Shown here: piece by piece, positions 52,366-61,860 of the stretch
How positions within the stretch are numbered: position 1 is the stretch's first letter
How the letters are laid out: each line of letters starts with the position of its first letter
Assembly: GCF_001418015.1 (NCBI RefSeq)
Contig: NZ_LIQG01000026.1
Span: 1,116,001 to 1,180,000 of the forward strand
Source: Lacinutrix mariniflava
Lineage (GTDB): Bacteria > Bacteroidota > Bacteroidia > Flavobacteriales > Flavobacteriaceae
Direction: 5' to 3'
DNA length: 64,000 bases
Notes under the pieces: model-generated
Told to the model about the DNA's origin: nothing
What the model saw: only the letters and a program-made list of their open reading frames with translations
Database searches by the model: none
Made by a program: the position numbers and the translations under genes

Positions 52366-52394
52366 AAGGCCTTAGTTTTTACTAAGGCTTTTTT
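52366..52394 (+). terminator. Terminator with the stop codon of the opposite gene in its stem
   Basis: GCCTTAGT (52369-52376) and ACTAAGGC (52381-52388), four-T loop, then six T. The minus-strand gene at 52382 ends inside the stem. Confidence 0.85.
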
Positions 52395-52882
52395 AATACG
52401 CCATTCATAAAATTATTTAATAAATGCATTTCGGCATTGCCTTTAGATTTTCCTAACCGACCACTAAAATAAAGTGCAAACCAAATAATAACCATAAAAA
52501 AAGCTAAAGTTAGTTGAATAGAATAGCTATTTTGTAGAGACCAGTTTGCATATGCCCAAGTACCGAAGCCAATAAATAAACAGATAACGATAAAGTGAAG
52601 AAACATAAAAAGCGTCCATATTGTTGGGTTCGGGCCAAATAAACCATGAATAGTACTGGTCTTTTTATCTTCATTTTTATTTATCTCCAAATGTAGTTGA
52701 GGTGACCAAAAGTGTTGTTGTTCTTTAGGAATTCTAATAAATACATGATCATCGACCCTAGAAACTATAAAATCTTTTTGTGTTGTTTTAGAGTACTCAA
52801 AAAGATTTAAAAGCGCCTCGTTATCCTCATTAACCTCATGTTTAAAACGCGGTCTTAAAATTATTTCGTTAGATAATGACAT
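52382..52882 (-). CDS. Small membrane protein, unknown
   Basis: 166 aa. A basic N-terminal half (residues 1-85), two helices (about 90-115 and 120-140), and a short tail. No family recognised. It is transcribed divergently from der and convergently with the lipoprotein gene; its stop codon is within the lipoprotein terminator. Confidence 0.55.
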   Translation of the reverse strand: MSLSNEIILRPRFKHEVNEDNEALLNLFEYSKTTQKDFIVSRVDDHVFIRIPKEQQHFWSPQLHLEINKNEDKKTSTIHGLFGPNPTIWTLFMFLHFIVICLFIGFGTWAYANWSLQNSYSIQLTLAFFMVIIWFALYFSGRLGKSKGNAEMHLLNNFMNGVLKKP

Positions 52883-52932
52883 TTTTAATGTTTTTAAAAA
52901 TTCAATTTACATTTTTTTCTATTACTAAACAC

Positions 52933-52940
52933 TACCTTTG
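52933..52940 (+). promoter_or_regulatory. -7 promoter element of der
   Basis: TACCTTTG matches TAnnTTTG; start site near 52946. It excludes an upstream in-frame start at 52938 and supports the ATG at 52983. Confidence 0.65.
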
Positions 52941-52982
52941 CAGGCGCTTACAGGATATGTAATGCAGACTAAAACGAAAAAT

Positions 52983-54290
52983 ATGAGTAATATAGTAGCA
53001 ATTGTAGGAAGACCAAACGTTGGAAAATCAACATTTTTTAATCGTTTAATTCAACGTCGTGAGGCCATTGTAGATGCCGTTAGTGGTGTTACAAGAGATC
53101 GTCATTACGGTAAAAGTGACTGGAATGGAAAGGAATTTTCTTTAATAGACACAGGAGGTTATGTGAAAGGAAGTGATGATATTTTCGAAGCAGAAATCGA
53201 TAAGCAAGTAGAATTGGCTATCGACGAAGCAGATGCCATTATATTTATGGTAGATGTTGAAGATGGAATTACTGGAATGGATGAGGATGTTGCTAAACTA
53301 TTACGTAAAGTTACAAAACCTGTTTTTTTAGTTGTAAATAAAGTAGATAATGGAAAACGTGCCGAAGATGCTGTAGAATTCTACAGTTTAGGTTTAGGAA
53401 ATTATTTTACAGTTGCAAGTATTAATGGTAGTGGAACTGGAGATTTATTAGATGCTTTAGTTGAAGCACTTCCAGAAAAAGAACAAGAAGAAGAAGTAGA
53501 CGAATTACCTAGATTTGCAGTAGTTGGAAGACCAAATGCAGGGAAATCTTCTTTTATAAATGCTTTAATTGGTAAAGAAAGATATATAGTTACAGACATT
53601 GCAGGTACAACTAGAGATTCTATAGATACCAAATACAATCGTTTTGGTTTCGATTTTAATTTAGTTGATACTGCTGGGATTAGAAAAAAATCTAAAGTAA
53701 AAGAAGATTTAGAATTCTATTCTGTAATGCGAAGCGTTCGTGCTATAGAACATGCAGATGTATGTTTAATTGTTGTAGATGCTAATAGAGGTTTTGACGG
53801 GCAAGTGCAGAACATTTTTTGGTTAGCCCAAAGAAACAGAAAAGGGATTGTGATATTAGTTAATAAATGGGATTTAGTAGAGAAAGACCATAAAACTACT
53901 ATTGCATTCGAAAAGCATATTCGCCAACAATGCGAACCATTTACAGATGTTCCAATTGTATTTATTTCGGCATTAACAAAGCAACGTATCTATAAAGCAA
54001 TAGAAACTGCTGTTGATGTTTATAAAAATAGAACTAAGAAAATTAAAACAAGTGTTTTAAATGACACCTTCTTACCAATAATAGAAAATTATCCACCGCC
54101 AGCTTATAAAGGTAAATTTGTTAGAATTAAATACATTATGCAGTTGCCAACAGCGCAACCGCAATTTGCATTTTTCTGTAATTTACCACAATATGTTCGT
54201 GAGCCTTATAAACGTTTTTTAGAAAATAAATTACGTGATATATTCGATTTTAAGGGAGTGCCAATTAGTGTTTATTTACGTAAAAAATAA
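52983..54290 (+). CDS. der: GTPase Der (EngA)
   Basis: 435 aa from the ATG at 52983 (the frame opens 15 codons earlier, within the promoter). Two GTPase domains: [12 protein letters not shown]...DTGGYV...NKVD and [12 protein letters not shown]...DTAGIR...NKWD, then a KH-like domain. Essential for 50S assembly. Followed by a long palindrome and an eroded gene. Confidence 0.96.
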   Translation: MSNIVAIVGRPNVGKSTFFNRLIQRREAIVDAVSGVTRDRHYGKSDWNGKEFSLIDTGGYVKGSDDIFEAEIDKQVELAIDEADAIIFMVDVEDGITGMDEDVAKLLRKVTKPVFLVVNKVDNGKRAEDAVEFYSLGLGNYFTVASINGSGTGDLLDALVEALPEKEQEEEVDELPRFAVVGRPNAGKSSFINALIGKERYIVTDIAGTTRDSIDTKYNRFGFDFNLVDTAGIRKKSKVKEDLEFYSVMRSVRAIEHADVCLIVVDANRGFDGQVQNIFWLAQRNRKGIVILVNKWDLVEKDHKTTIAFEKHIRQQCEPFTDVPIVFISALTKQRIYKAIETAVDVYKNRTKKIKTSVLNDTFLPIIENYPPPAYKGKFVRIKYIMQLPTAQPQFAFFCNLPQYVREPYKRFLENKLRDIFDFKGVPISVYLRKK

Positions 54291-54308
54291 GCATTAAAAA
54301 AGGTGTGT

Positions 54309-54349
54309 TAACAGCGATAATTATTTTAAAAGTATAATTATCGCTGTTA
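54309..54349 (+). repeat. 16-bp perfect palindrome downstream of der
   Basis: TAACAGCGATAATTAT (54309-54324) and ATAATTATCGCTGTTA (54334-54349), 9-nt spacer. There is no T-run, so it is not a standard terminator; it could be a processing or protein-binding site. Confidence 0.7.
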
Positions 54350-54429
54350 TTATATGGGCTTTAAGTAGATATTTCTATAAAGAAGTGATTGCTTTTTTTG
54401 GGATAATCAATAAAAAGTTTTAAGAGAAT

Positions 54430-54925
54430 ATAACTGCCTCTTTAATTAACTTATCGCATTTGAAGCTGCGCGTTTCAAGATTCCAAAACAATTCAAAATC
54501 AAGCAAAAACGATTAAAGAGCTTCTGTTTATTTACTCGATTTTTTAGAAGATACAAAAGAGCGTATACTATCCGAAGTTAATTTAACGAAGGATAGAATT
54601 CATTTTGCTTTAAAGGATAAAACACGTCAATTATTTTTGAAGAATAATAGATTTGAGGGTAATGCTTTTGTACTTCAATAAAAAAAATATAGAGTAGAAA
54701 TAACAAACCAAGTTACTGGTTCTTCAAATGAAGAATTATATAAAAAACGGAATAGATTCTTAAAGGTCAATAAAAGAAATTTGACCGTTTGGTTCAAGTC
54801 TAAATTTAATATTTTCCAATTATAGCAGCATATACGGAGTTAATAGGGTTTCATGATGATATAGAAGAAGTAAAGGTTTTAACTTATAAAAACGATACTT
54901 CTCGAAATGAAATAAAGCAATAAAT
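54430..54925 (+). pseudogene. Eroded protein-coding remnant, family unknown
   Basis: In the 774-bp gap 54291-55064 no long frame exists, but three short runs with protein-like sequence follow one another in different frames, each ended by a stop. One is DFLEDTKERILSEV... (54538-54681), the next contains YRVEITNQVTGSSNEELYKK (from about 54690), and the last AAYTELIGFHDDIEE (ending near 54922). Frame shifts and stops suggest a decaying gene. No family was recognised. Confidence 0.4.
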
Positions 54926-55064
54926 TCAACTGTTTTGTATCCTTAAAAATAACATTTCAAACTAAAACTTTATAATTTCTTTAAGATTTCCATACTATAA
55001 CTGTAGTACTTTCGTTTTTTTATTTTACGCTAAAATAACCATCAATCACTAAACCAATCAAACC

Positions 55065-57845
55065 ATGCGCAAACTACTTTTTTTTGCAACACTCTTCTGT
55101 GTATCACTCTCATTTTCTCAAACCAAAGATTTTATTGTTACCGGTAAATTGGTAGATATAGAAGATCAATACCCAATGGAAGCTGCTACAGTTTTTTTGC
55201 AACGTGTAAAAGACAGTTCTTTAGTAACTTATACTATTTCAGACAAAGATGGGAGGTTTTCATTAGAAAATACAACTTCAGATGAATATTTAAATTTGTT
55301 TGTTTCTTATGTAGGATTTAAAACCTATTTCAAGAAAGTTAAAATGGATAAAAAAACACAAGATATTGGCACAATTGAGTTAGAAGGATCCAATGCTTTA
55401 GACGAGATTGTTTTAAAATCTACAGCTCCCGTAACTATAAAAAAGGATACGTTAGAGTTTAATGTTAAGTCTTTTAAAACGAAAAAAGATGCGAATGTTG
55501 AAGACTTGCTAAAAGAATTGCCTGGTGTTGAGATAGATGAGGAAGGTAAGATAAAAATAAACGGTAAGGAAGTAAATAAAATTTTAGTAAATGGAAAGCC
55601 TTTTTTTGGGAATGATCCTTCAATAACTACTAAAAATTTAACTAAAGATATTATTGAAAAAATTCAGATTGTTGATACAAAAACTAAAGCTGAAGCCTTT
55701 TCAGGTGAGGCTGGAGATAAAGAGAATAAAACTATAAATCTTACTATTAAAGAAGAAAATAACAAAGGTGTATTTGGTAGAGTATCTGCAGGAGGAGGAA
55801 CAGACGAGCGTTATGAGTTTGCTGGTATGGTTAATTTATTTGACAACGACCAGCGTATAAGTGTATTGGCTGGAGGAAATAATACCAATTCACCTGGTTT
55901 TAGTTTTGGAGAAATTTCTAAAATGTTTGGACGTAGTGGAAATACATCATTTAATGGTAATGGTTCTTTTTCAATTGGAGGACGTTCTTTTGGTGGTGGA
56001 GCAGGTATTACTACTTCGCAAAATGTAGGTTTAAATTATGCAGATAAAATAGGTGAGAAAACAGATGTTTCTGGAGATTATTTCTATGCTTCTAGTAATT
56101 CAACAAACGAATCTTCTTCACAACGTGAAACGATATTATCTGATTCTAGATTCTTTACAAATTCGTCTTCAAATTCAGATAACGATACAGATAGTCATAC
56201 CGCAAACTTAGATTTTGAAATTGAAACAGATTCAACATTTCAAATTAATATAGCGCCATCATTTAACTATTCTAAAAGTCGAACGTTATACAATAGTAAC
56301 GATGAGACATTAGATGAAGATAGAGTGCTTACTAATCAATCTGCAGTAAACTCTAATGTAGAAAGTGTTGGAAGAGAATTTTCAAACCAATTAAGTATGA
56401 CTAAGCGTTTTGGAAGTAAAGGAGCGTTTTTACGTTTTGAATTAGAAAATAGTATTAATAAGAATGAGAGTGACGATTTTCTTAATTCTAATACCGAAAT
56501 ATTTGGTTCTAGTCCAGAGACTATTAATAGAAATCAATTTACCGATGGTGAGAAAAATAGTAATGGTATAAGTGCCGAATTAACTTACAGATTACCATTA
56601 GTTGATAAGAAGTTATTCTTAAATTTCGAATATGAATATGCACGAGATAAAGACAAAAACAGAGAGAGTACATTCGATTTTAATGAAACATCTCAAGAGT
56701 TTGCAGATTTCAATACCGATTTAAGTACGGATTTCGAGTATACCGATTCTAGAAGCATTCCTGGAGTAGCTTTAAGTTATAGAGGTGAGAAGTTTTCAAG
56801 TCGTTTTAAGGTTAGTTATAATATGCGTACGCTTGAGAATCAAGATTTGCTAAGGTCTCAGTTTAATGTAGAACGTGATTTTAATAATATGCAAATTAGT
56901 TCTTATGTAAATTACCGTTTTAGCCCAAAATCTTCTATTTATGCTAATTATAGATTAAGTAATAATCCTCCTGCATTAAGACAGTTACAAGCATTTACGG
57001 ATGTTTCTAATCCATTAAACACAATTATAGGTAATTCTAATTTAGAGCCAGCAAATAGTCATAGAATATACATTGGGTATAATGGTTTCGATTGGCAAAA
57101 GAAGACGGGTCTGTATTTAAATGGAAATGCGGAAATTACAAATAATCAAGTAATATCTAAAACAACAGTAGATCCAGAAACACTAAAAAGGGTTACTACG
57201 TATGAAAATGTTGATGGTAATTATAATGTAGGTTTATACGGGCGTTATAGTAAGGATTTTAAGTTAGATTCAATTAGAAAAATAAAGGTTAAAGCGGGTG
57301 CTTGGACTAATTTATCAAAAAACATAAACTTTAATAATGATGTGCAATATGCGAGTAAGGTAACTTCGCTTACACCAAATATAGGTGTTGATTTTATTTG
57401 GGATAAAGTTTTAGAATTTAAACCATACTACCGAGTTACTTTTACTAGAAATAACTATGATATCGAGGCTTTCGAGGATAGAAACTTTACAAGCCATGAT
57501 GCAGGAATAAGAACAGCGACTTTTTTACCTGAAAAATTAGAGTGGAGAAACGATATTAGTTTTAATTACAATCCAAATATCGCAGACGGTTTTCAAAAAA
57601 CGGCTTGGTTTTGGAATGCTACTTTAGCGTATTCTGTATTAAAAGATCAAGGAGCAGTAACTTTAAAGGTGTACGATTTATTGAATCAAAATACAAATGC
57701 TAGACGTGTGGCAACACAAGATTATATTCAAGATTCCCAAAGTACAGTGCTAGAGCAATACTTTATGTTAAGTTTCAGTTGGAAGTTTAATAGCTTAGGA
57801 TCTAAAGGTGAGTCTAAAGACAATGGTGGATATTACTTTGATTAA
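55065..57845 (+). CDS. Large outer-membrane beta-barrel (TonB-dependent-receptor-like, OMP_b-brl_3)
   Basis: 926 aa. Signal peptide (LLFFATLFCVSLSFSQ), then a carboxypeptidase-D-like regulatory domain (residues 25-115), a plug-like region (KELPGVEIDEEGKIKINGKEVNKILVNGKPFFGND), and a long barrel rich in strands that ends in KFNSLG...GGYYFD. It lacks an obvious TonB box. Such proteins transport or anchor substrates in the outer membrane; the ligand is unknown. A near -7 match (TACTTTCG) is found about 55 bp upstream. Confidence 0.82.
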   Translation: MRKLLFFATLFCVSLSFSQTKDFIVTGKLVDIEDQYPMEAATVFLQRVKDSSLVTYTISDKDGRFSLENTTSDEYLNLFVSYVGFKTYFKKVKMDKKTQDIGTIELEGSNALDEIVLKSTAPVTIKKDTLEFNVKSFKTKKDANVEDLLKELPGVEIDEEGKIKINGKEVNKILVNGKPFFGNDPSITTKNLTKDIIEKIQIVDTKTKAEAFSGEAGDKENKTINLTIKEENNKGVFGRVSAGGGTDERYEFAGMVNLFDNDQRISVLAGGNNTNSPGFSFGEISKMFGRSGNTSFNGNGSFSIGGRSFGGGAGITTSQNVGLNYADKIGEKTDVSGDYFYASSNSTNESSSQRETILSDSRFFTNSSSNSDNDTDSHTANLDFEIETDSTFQINIAPSFNYSKSRTLYNSNDETLDEDRVLTNQSAVNSNVESVGREFSNQLSMTKRFGSKGAFLRFELENSINKNESDDFLNSNTEIFGSSPETINRNQFTDGEKNSNGISAELTYRLPLVDKKLFLNFEYEYARDKDKNRESTFDFNETSQEFADFNTDLSTDFEYTDSRSIPGVALSYRGEKFSSRFKVSYNMRTLENQDLLRSQFNVERDFNNMQISSYVNYRFSPKSSIYANYRLSNNPPALRQLQAFTDVSNPLNTIIGNSNLEPANSHRIYIGYNGFDWQKKTGLYLNGNAEITNNQVISKTTVDPETLKRVTTYENVDGNYNVGLYGRYSKDFKLDSIRKIKVKAGAWTNLSKNINFNNDVQYASKVTSLTPNIGVDFIWDKVLEFKPYYRVTFTRNNYDIEAFEDRNFTSHDAGIRTATFLPEKLEWRNDISFNYNPNIADGFQKTAWFWNATLAYSVLKDQGAVTLKVYDLLNQNTNARRVATQDYIQDSQSTVLEQYFMLSFSWKFNSLGSKGESKDNGGYYFD

Positions 57846-58387
57846 TTCTATTTCTTAATGTTAAAGTTGTTGTCGGTATTCTCAACTCTTCAATAAGTAT
57901 TATTTATAAATTTTAGAACAAAAATTACTCTTGCAACTGGTTTAATAATGGTTTTGTCATTATTAAAATTGGTTGCAATTTTTGTATTATGTCCTTATTT
58001 ATAAATATTATTGTTAATCCATTAGCCTCTATTAATAATGAAATCGTGTTAGCTAATTTATTAGTTAGATATAAAATTCATTTTTCAGGAAAGGAATAAG
58101 GCGTTTTAGTATAGGTTTATGTAGACCGTGATGTTTTACTAAAATTTGTTCTTTAGTATTAGTAAAAGATACTAATTTTTTAAATTTTAGTACTTGAAAT
58201 TGATGTTTTTAATCTCTCTTTCTGGTTAGAAAAAATGTTAAAAGGCAAATTTGAAAGCTGTTAAATGAAATTTAAAAATGGTTTAAAACGAATCTATGGA
58301 CTCGTTTTATGAGAGAATGTAAATGGATTAAAGTTGTTTAAATGGGTGTTTTTTTAGTAAAACTGTTAACAGAATAAAGGTTGTAAC
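57846..58387. other. 542-bp gap without a gene, with two two-tier hairpins
   Basis: Only short frames (the longest plausible is 36 codons from about 57990) and no conserved protein. Hairpin 1 (57931-57978) joins TTGCAAC and TTTAATAATG to matching arms and ends before a T-run, a likely terminator of the barrel gene. Hairpin 2 has outer arms TACTAAAATTT (58137-58147) and AAATTTTAGTA (58182-58192) and inner arms TTAGTAT/ATACTAA. A third small dyad AAAACGA/TCGTTTT lies near 58284-58306. Confidence 0.5.
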
Positions 58388-59272
58388 CTACCAACCACCT
58401 GAAGCACCACCACCTCCAAAACCACCTCCGCCGAAGCCGCCTCCAAAGCCACCTCCACCAGAAGAACCGCTTCCGCCAAATCCACCACCAAAACCTCCAG
58501 TGCCACTTCGGTAACCTCCACGGCCAGAATTGCTTAGAATTATAGCTTCCAGTATATCCCTTGTTGTATTTCTACCACTCATTCCATTTCCATTATTTCC
58601 TCCACTTCGACGGTTTTTGGAGAAAGACATTAGTATAATTATGAAAACTAGAAATAGAAATAAAGCAACACCAAGTGGAAACTCGCCACCATCGTTTTGT
58701 CTAGAGCCTTCGTATTCACCTTGCAAGACTTCAAATATGGCATCTGCTCCACGATTAAGTCCTCCGTAGTAATCATTTTGTTTAAAAAAAGGAATGATGT
58801 CACGCTCAATAATACGGCGAGACATAGCGTCGGTCATTAAGTGCTCGGTTCCGTAACCAGTACTTATACCAATTTTTCTATCGTCTCGGGCCAAAAGTAT
58901 AAATATGCCATTGTCTTTGTCTTTGTCTCCAACGCCCCATTTGTCAGCCCATTGCGCTCCTAAATAGTTAATATATTCACCGTTGGTTGAAGGTATGATA
59001 GCCACTACTATTTGTGTAGAGGTAGTGTCAGAGTATTTAATAAGTTTATTTTCTAGGGCTGATTTTTGATTAGATTGAAGTAATCCAGCGTAATCATAAA
59101 CACTAGTTTGCCCACCATTAGCTTTAGCGGGCTTATTTGGGATTTTAAATTGAGCAATAGAAATTTGAGTACCAAGAAATAAGAATCCAATTAACAGATA
59201 TAACAAATTACGACTGAGAACAGCTGAGGTACTTTGACTGCTATTGCTAGGAGATTGTTTACTCAAATTCAT
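58388..59272 (-). CDS. TPM-domain protein with glycine-rich C-terminus
   Basis: 294 aa. Signal/anchor (NLLYLLIGFLFLGTQISIAQ), TPM domain (about 58-190, VYDYAGLLQSNQKSALENKL, GVGDKDKDNGIFILLARDDRKIGISTGYG), a membrane helix (about 200-217), and a Gly/Ser/Phe-rich tail. TPM proteins are of uncertain biochemical role (acid phosphatase in plant). Its start overlaps the previous TPM gene stop by 4 bp. Confidence 0.85.
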   Translation of the reverse strand: MNLSKQSPSNSSQSTSAVLSRNLLYLLIGFLFLGTQISIAQFKIPNKPAKANGGQTSVYDYAGLLQSNQKSALENKLIKYSDTTSTQIVVAIIPSTNGEYINYLGAQWADKWGVGDKDKDNGIFILLARDDRKIGISTGYGTEHLMTDAMSRRIIERDIIPFFKQNDYYGGLNRGADAIFEVLQGEYEGSRQNDGGEFPLGVALFLFLVFIIILMSFSKNRRSGGNNGNGMSGRNTTRDILEAIILSNSGRGGYRSGTGGFGGGFGGSGSSGGGGFGGGFGGGGFGGGGASGGW

Positions 59273-59709
59273 CCTTTAGAAATGGTATTGCTTAACTCAT
59301 TTTTGTCATTCTTAGAGACTGGGAAATAGTCTTTTAATTGCTGTCCAGCAAGTAGAATACCATCTACCAAAGCTTGTTTGTTATTTCCTTGTTTAAGATG
59401 ACTTTGTATTGTGTTTTTTGTATCGTCCCAAAAGGAATCGGAAACAACAGCATTAATACCTCTATCTCCATAGATAGCAAAAGCTTTATCCTTTACTGCG
59501 AGATATATAAGTACTCCATTATGCAGCTCTGTGTTTTGCATTTTTAAAATAGAAAACACTTCTAAAGCCCGCGTTTCTATATCGCCTTTAAAAGTGTTTT
59601 CAATATGTACTCTTATTTCACCAGAAGTTTGTTGTTCTGCCTCACGAATGGCTGCTACAATCTCTTGTTCTTCAATGGTGGTTAAAAATGCTTCTACAGA
59701 ATCTTGCAT
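59269..59709 (-). CDS. TPM-domain protein, short form
   Basis: 146 aa from the ATG at 59709; the frame extends upstream into the LemA gene but this start is 4 bases after the LemA stop. TPM-like segments ISGEIRVHIE-type (SGEIRVHIENTF) and HNGVLIYLAVKDKAFAIYGDRGIN. No signal peptide or membrane helix. Works with the LemA and second TPM protein in a conserved trio. Confidence 0.85.
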   Translation of the reverse strand: MQDSVEAFLTTIEEQEIVAAIREAEQQTSGEIRVHIENTFKGDIETRALEVFSILKMQNTELHNGVLIYLAVKDKAFAIYGDRGINAVVSDSFWDDTKNTIQSHLKQGNNKQALVDGILLAGQQLKDYFPVSKNDKNELSNTISKG

Positions 59710-59713
59710 AGGT

Positions 59714-60301
59714 CTATTTAAAGTCAAACTCCACATCTGGTGCTTTTTCACTACCTTCTTCAGCTTCAAAATATGCTTTTTGGTTAAACCCAAAAAAGCC
59801 CACAAGCAAGTTGTTTGGGAAGGTTCTAATGTGACTGTTGTAAGGTTTTACAGCCTCATTAAAACGGTCTCTTGCTACATTTATTCTGTTTTCTGTACCT
59901 TCTAATTGAGATTGTAACTCTAAGAAATTCTGATTTGCTTTTAAATCAGGATAGCGCTCTACGGTTACTAAAAGTCTAGATAGTGAACTTGTTAATCCAC
60001 TTTGAGCCTTATTAAATGCTGCTAATTGTTCTGGTGTAATGTTAGATGGGTCTATGTTTATAGATGTTGCTTTTGATCTTGCATTAATTACAGCTTCTAA
60101 AGTTCCTTTTTCGAAATCTGCTGCACCTTGCACAGTTTTTACTAAATTACCAATAAGGTCATTTCTTCTTTGGTAAGAGCTTTCTACTTTGGCCCAAGCT
60201 TCATTTGCGTTTTCATCTAAACCTATAGTAGAGTTATATGTTTTTATTGATAATAAAGCAAGTGCTGCAATTACAATAACTGGAATTATCCATTTCTTCA
60301 T
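59714..60301 (-). CDS. lemA: LemA family protein
   Basis: 195 aa from the ATG at 60301, where an N-terminal helix (KKWIIPVIVIAALALLSI) starts; an ATG at 60349 is also in frame. LemA pattern: ENANEAWAKVESSYQRRNDLIGNLVKTVQG and the NVARDRFNEAVKPYNSHIRTFPNNLL ending. Anchored helical protein of the cell envelope; function unknown. It is first of the lemA-TPM-TPM set. Confidence 0.9.
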   Translation of the reverse strand: MKKWIIPVIVIAALALLSIKTYNSTIGLDENANEAWAKVESSYQRRNDLIGNLVKTVQGAADFEKGTLEAVINARSKATSINIDPSNITPEQLAAFNKAQSGLTSSLSRLLVTVERYPDLKANQNFLELQSQLEGTENRINVARDRFNEAVKPYNSHIRTFPNNLLVGFFGFNQKAYFEAEEGSEKAPDVEFDFK

Positions 60302-60338
60302 AGTACTTGATTTTTTAGTTGTGTCTCCAGGTAGTTGT

Positions 60339-60668
60339 TTATAGTTCATTTTTAAGTTTTATAAGTTGAGCTTTTACGCCTTCTAATTTACTAATAATTT
60401 CGAAATTAGTAAGGCTTTTCTGTCTTTCTTCTTTAATATGGATTTTTGCACCTTCTAGAGTAAATCCTCGTTCTTTTACTAAATGATATATAAATTGAAG
60501 ATTTTTAATGTCTTCTGGTGTAAATTTACGATTGCCTTTAGCATTCTTTTTAGGCTTGAGCGCATCAAATTCTTTTTCCCAAAATCTAATTAATGAGGTG
60601 TTAACACCAAAAGCTTTTGCTACTTCGCCTATGGCGTAATAACGTTTTTCTGGAAGATTGATTTGCAT
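60339..60668 (-). CDS. MerR-family transcriptional regulator
   Basis: 109 aa. Winged helix YAIGEVAKAFGVNTSLIRFWEKEFDALKPKKNAKGNRKFTPEDI, followed by a dimerisation helix (LVKERGFTLEGAKIHI). Lacks a ligand-binding C-terminal domain. Overlaps the M23 peptidase stop by one base; the two genes are probably one unit with lemA. Confidence 0.9.
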   Translation of the reverse strand: MQINLPEKRYYAIGEVAKAFGVNTSLIRFWEKEFDALKPKKNAKGNRKFTPEDIKNLQFIYHLVKERGFTLEGAKIHIKEERQKSLTNFEIISKLEGVKAQLIKLKNEL

Positions 60669-61639
60669 TAATCTAAAGATTGATTTTCTATAGAAGAACG
60701 GTCAAGCAGTTTGCTATATTCTTCAGCAGTTAAACTACCATAATAGAAGTCTATAGGGTTTATACGTTGACCATCTTTAAAAACTTCATAGTGTAAATGA
60801 GGAGCTTCAGATCGACCTGTGCTTCCAACTAAACCAATTAGGTCTCCACGTTTTACTTTCTGGTTTTTTCCAATTTTATATTGGTATAAATGTGCATATA
60901 GAGAAACATAACCGTAGCCATGGTCTATTCTAATATGGTTTCCGTAACCAGAACTATTACTATCCGCACGTTCAACAACACCATCTCCAGCAGCATAAAC
61001 GGGTGTTCCACGAGGTGCAGTAAAGTCCATTCCCCAATGCATTTTTCTAGTTTTATTAAATGGATCTGTACGCATACCATAACCAGAAGCCATTCGCGTT
61101 AAATCTTCGTTGTTAACTGGTTGAATTGCTGGAATTGTAGCTAAAAATTTTTCTTTTTCTTCAGCTAAAACAGCAATTTCATCTAAAGATTTAGATTGTA
61201 CAACTATCCTTTTTTGAAGAATGTCTATACGTTTGTTACTCTCTTTTATTAGTTTAGAATTATCAAAACCTTCAAAAGCTTTGTATCTATTTACACCTCC
61301 AAATCCGGCTTTTCTTTGTTCTTCTGGAATAGGATTGGATTCAAAATATAAGCGATAGATATTGTTGTCTCTATCCTCTATATTAGCAAGCACAGTCTCC
61401 GCTTCTGTCATTTTTTTATTCAATAAATCGAACTGTAGTTGCATGTTGCTCAATTCACGCTTTAAGGCTTTTTCGTTAGGAGATTCAAAAAACTGACTTC
61501 CTAAAAAGATAAAGAAAAAAGCTAGCAAAGCTGATGAAAATAAAAAGGCTAAAGCGTACTTAAAGGTACGTCGTTTTTTACGTGCTATTTTGCGATACGA
61601 CAAGGTATCAGAATCATAATAATATTTTACCTTACTCAT
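60668..61639 (-). CDS. M23 family metallopeptidase (LytM-like)
   Basis: 323 aa. One membrane helix (about 27-48), coiled coil (60-170), and a LytM domain with HWGMDF and HLHYEVF zinc motifs, so it is predicted active on peptidoglycan or as divisome regulator. Length normal for the family. The start lies 15 bp from a -7 box on the opposite strand. Confidence 0.9.
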   Translation of the reverse strand: MSKVKYYYDSDTLSYRKIARKKRRTFKYALAFLFSSALLAFFFIFLGSQFFESPNEKALKRELSNMQLQFDLLNKKMTEAETVLANIEDRDNNIYRLYFESNPIPEEQRKAGFGGVNRYKAFEGFDNSKLIKESNKRIDILQKRIVVQSKSLDEIAVLAEEKEKFLATIPAIQPVNNEDLTRMASGYGMRTDPFNKTRKMHWGMDFTAPRGTPVYAAGDGVVERADSNSSGYGNHIRIDHGYGYVSLYAHLYQYKIGKNQKVKRGDLIGLVGSTGRSEAPHLHYEVFKDGQRINPIDFYYGSLTAEEYSKLLDRSSIENQSLD

Positions 61640-61653
61640 TATGTAAATTATAC

Positions 61654-61661
61654 TATTTTTG
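61654..61661 (+). promoter_or_regulatory. Possible -7 element upstream of alaS
   Basis: TATTTTTG matches TAnnTTTG but is 200 bp from the alaS ATG, implying a long leader (about 195 nt), or it belongs to a small transcript. No structure in the leader was clear. Confidence 0.4.
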
Positions 61662-61860
61662 CAGTTAAATGAAGCTCAATATTAAGCTACATTATAAAAA
61701 AACGTAAAACAAATATATAAATTGTTTTCTAACGTTAGTGATTAGTTAAAGTAAGATTATTAACAATAGTATATAAAAGGCATTCTATCAAAAGTTTAGT
61801 GTTAGCTAAAGTTTGAAGTTTATGCATTTTAGCAAACAATAAAATAATAAATAAACAGAT

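Noticed and set aside
58388-58530. Tandem GGTGG/CCACC-like repeats, possible array
   Set aside because: This is the coding sequence of the glycine-rich tail of the TPM protein; irregular spacing and no spacer pattern, so not a CRISPR.
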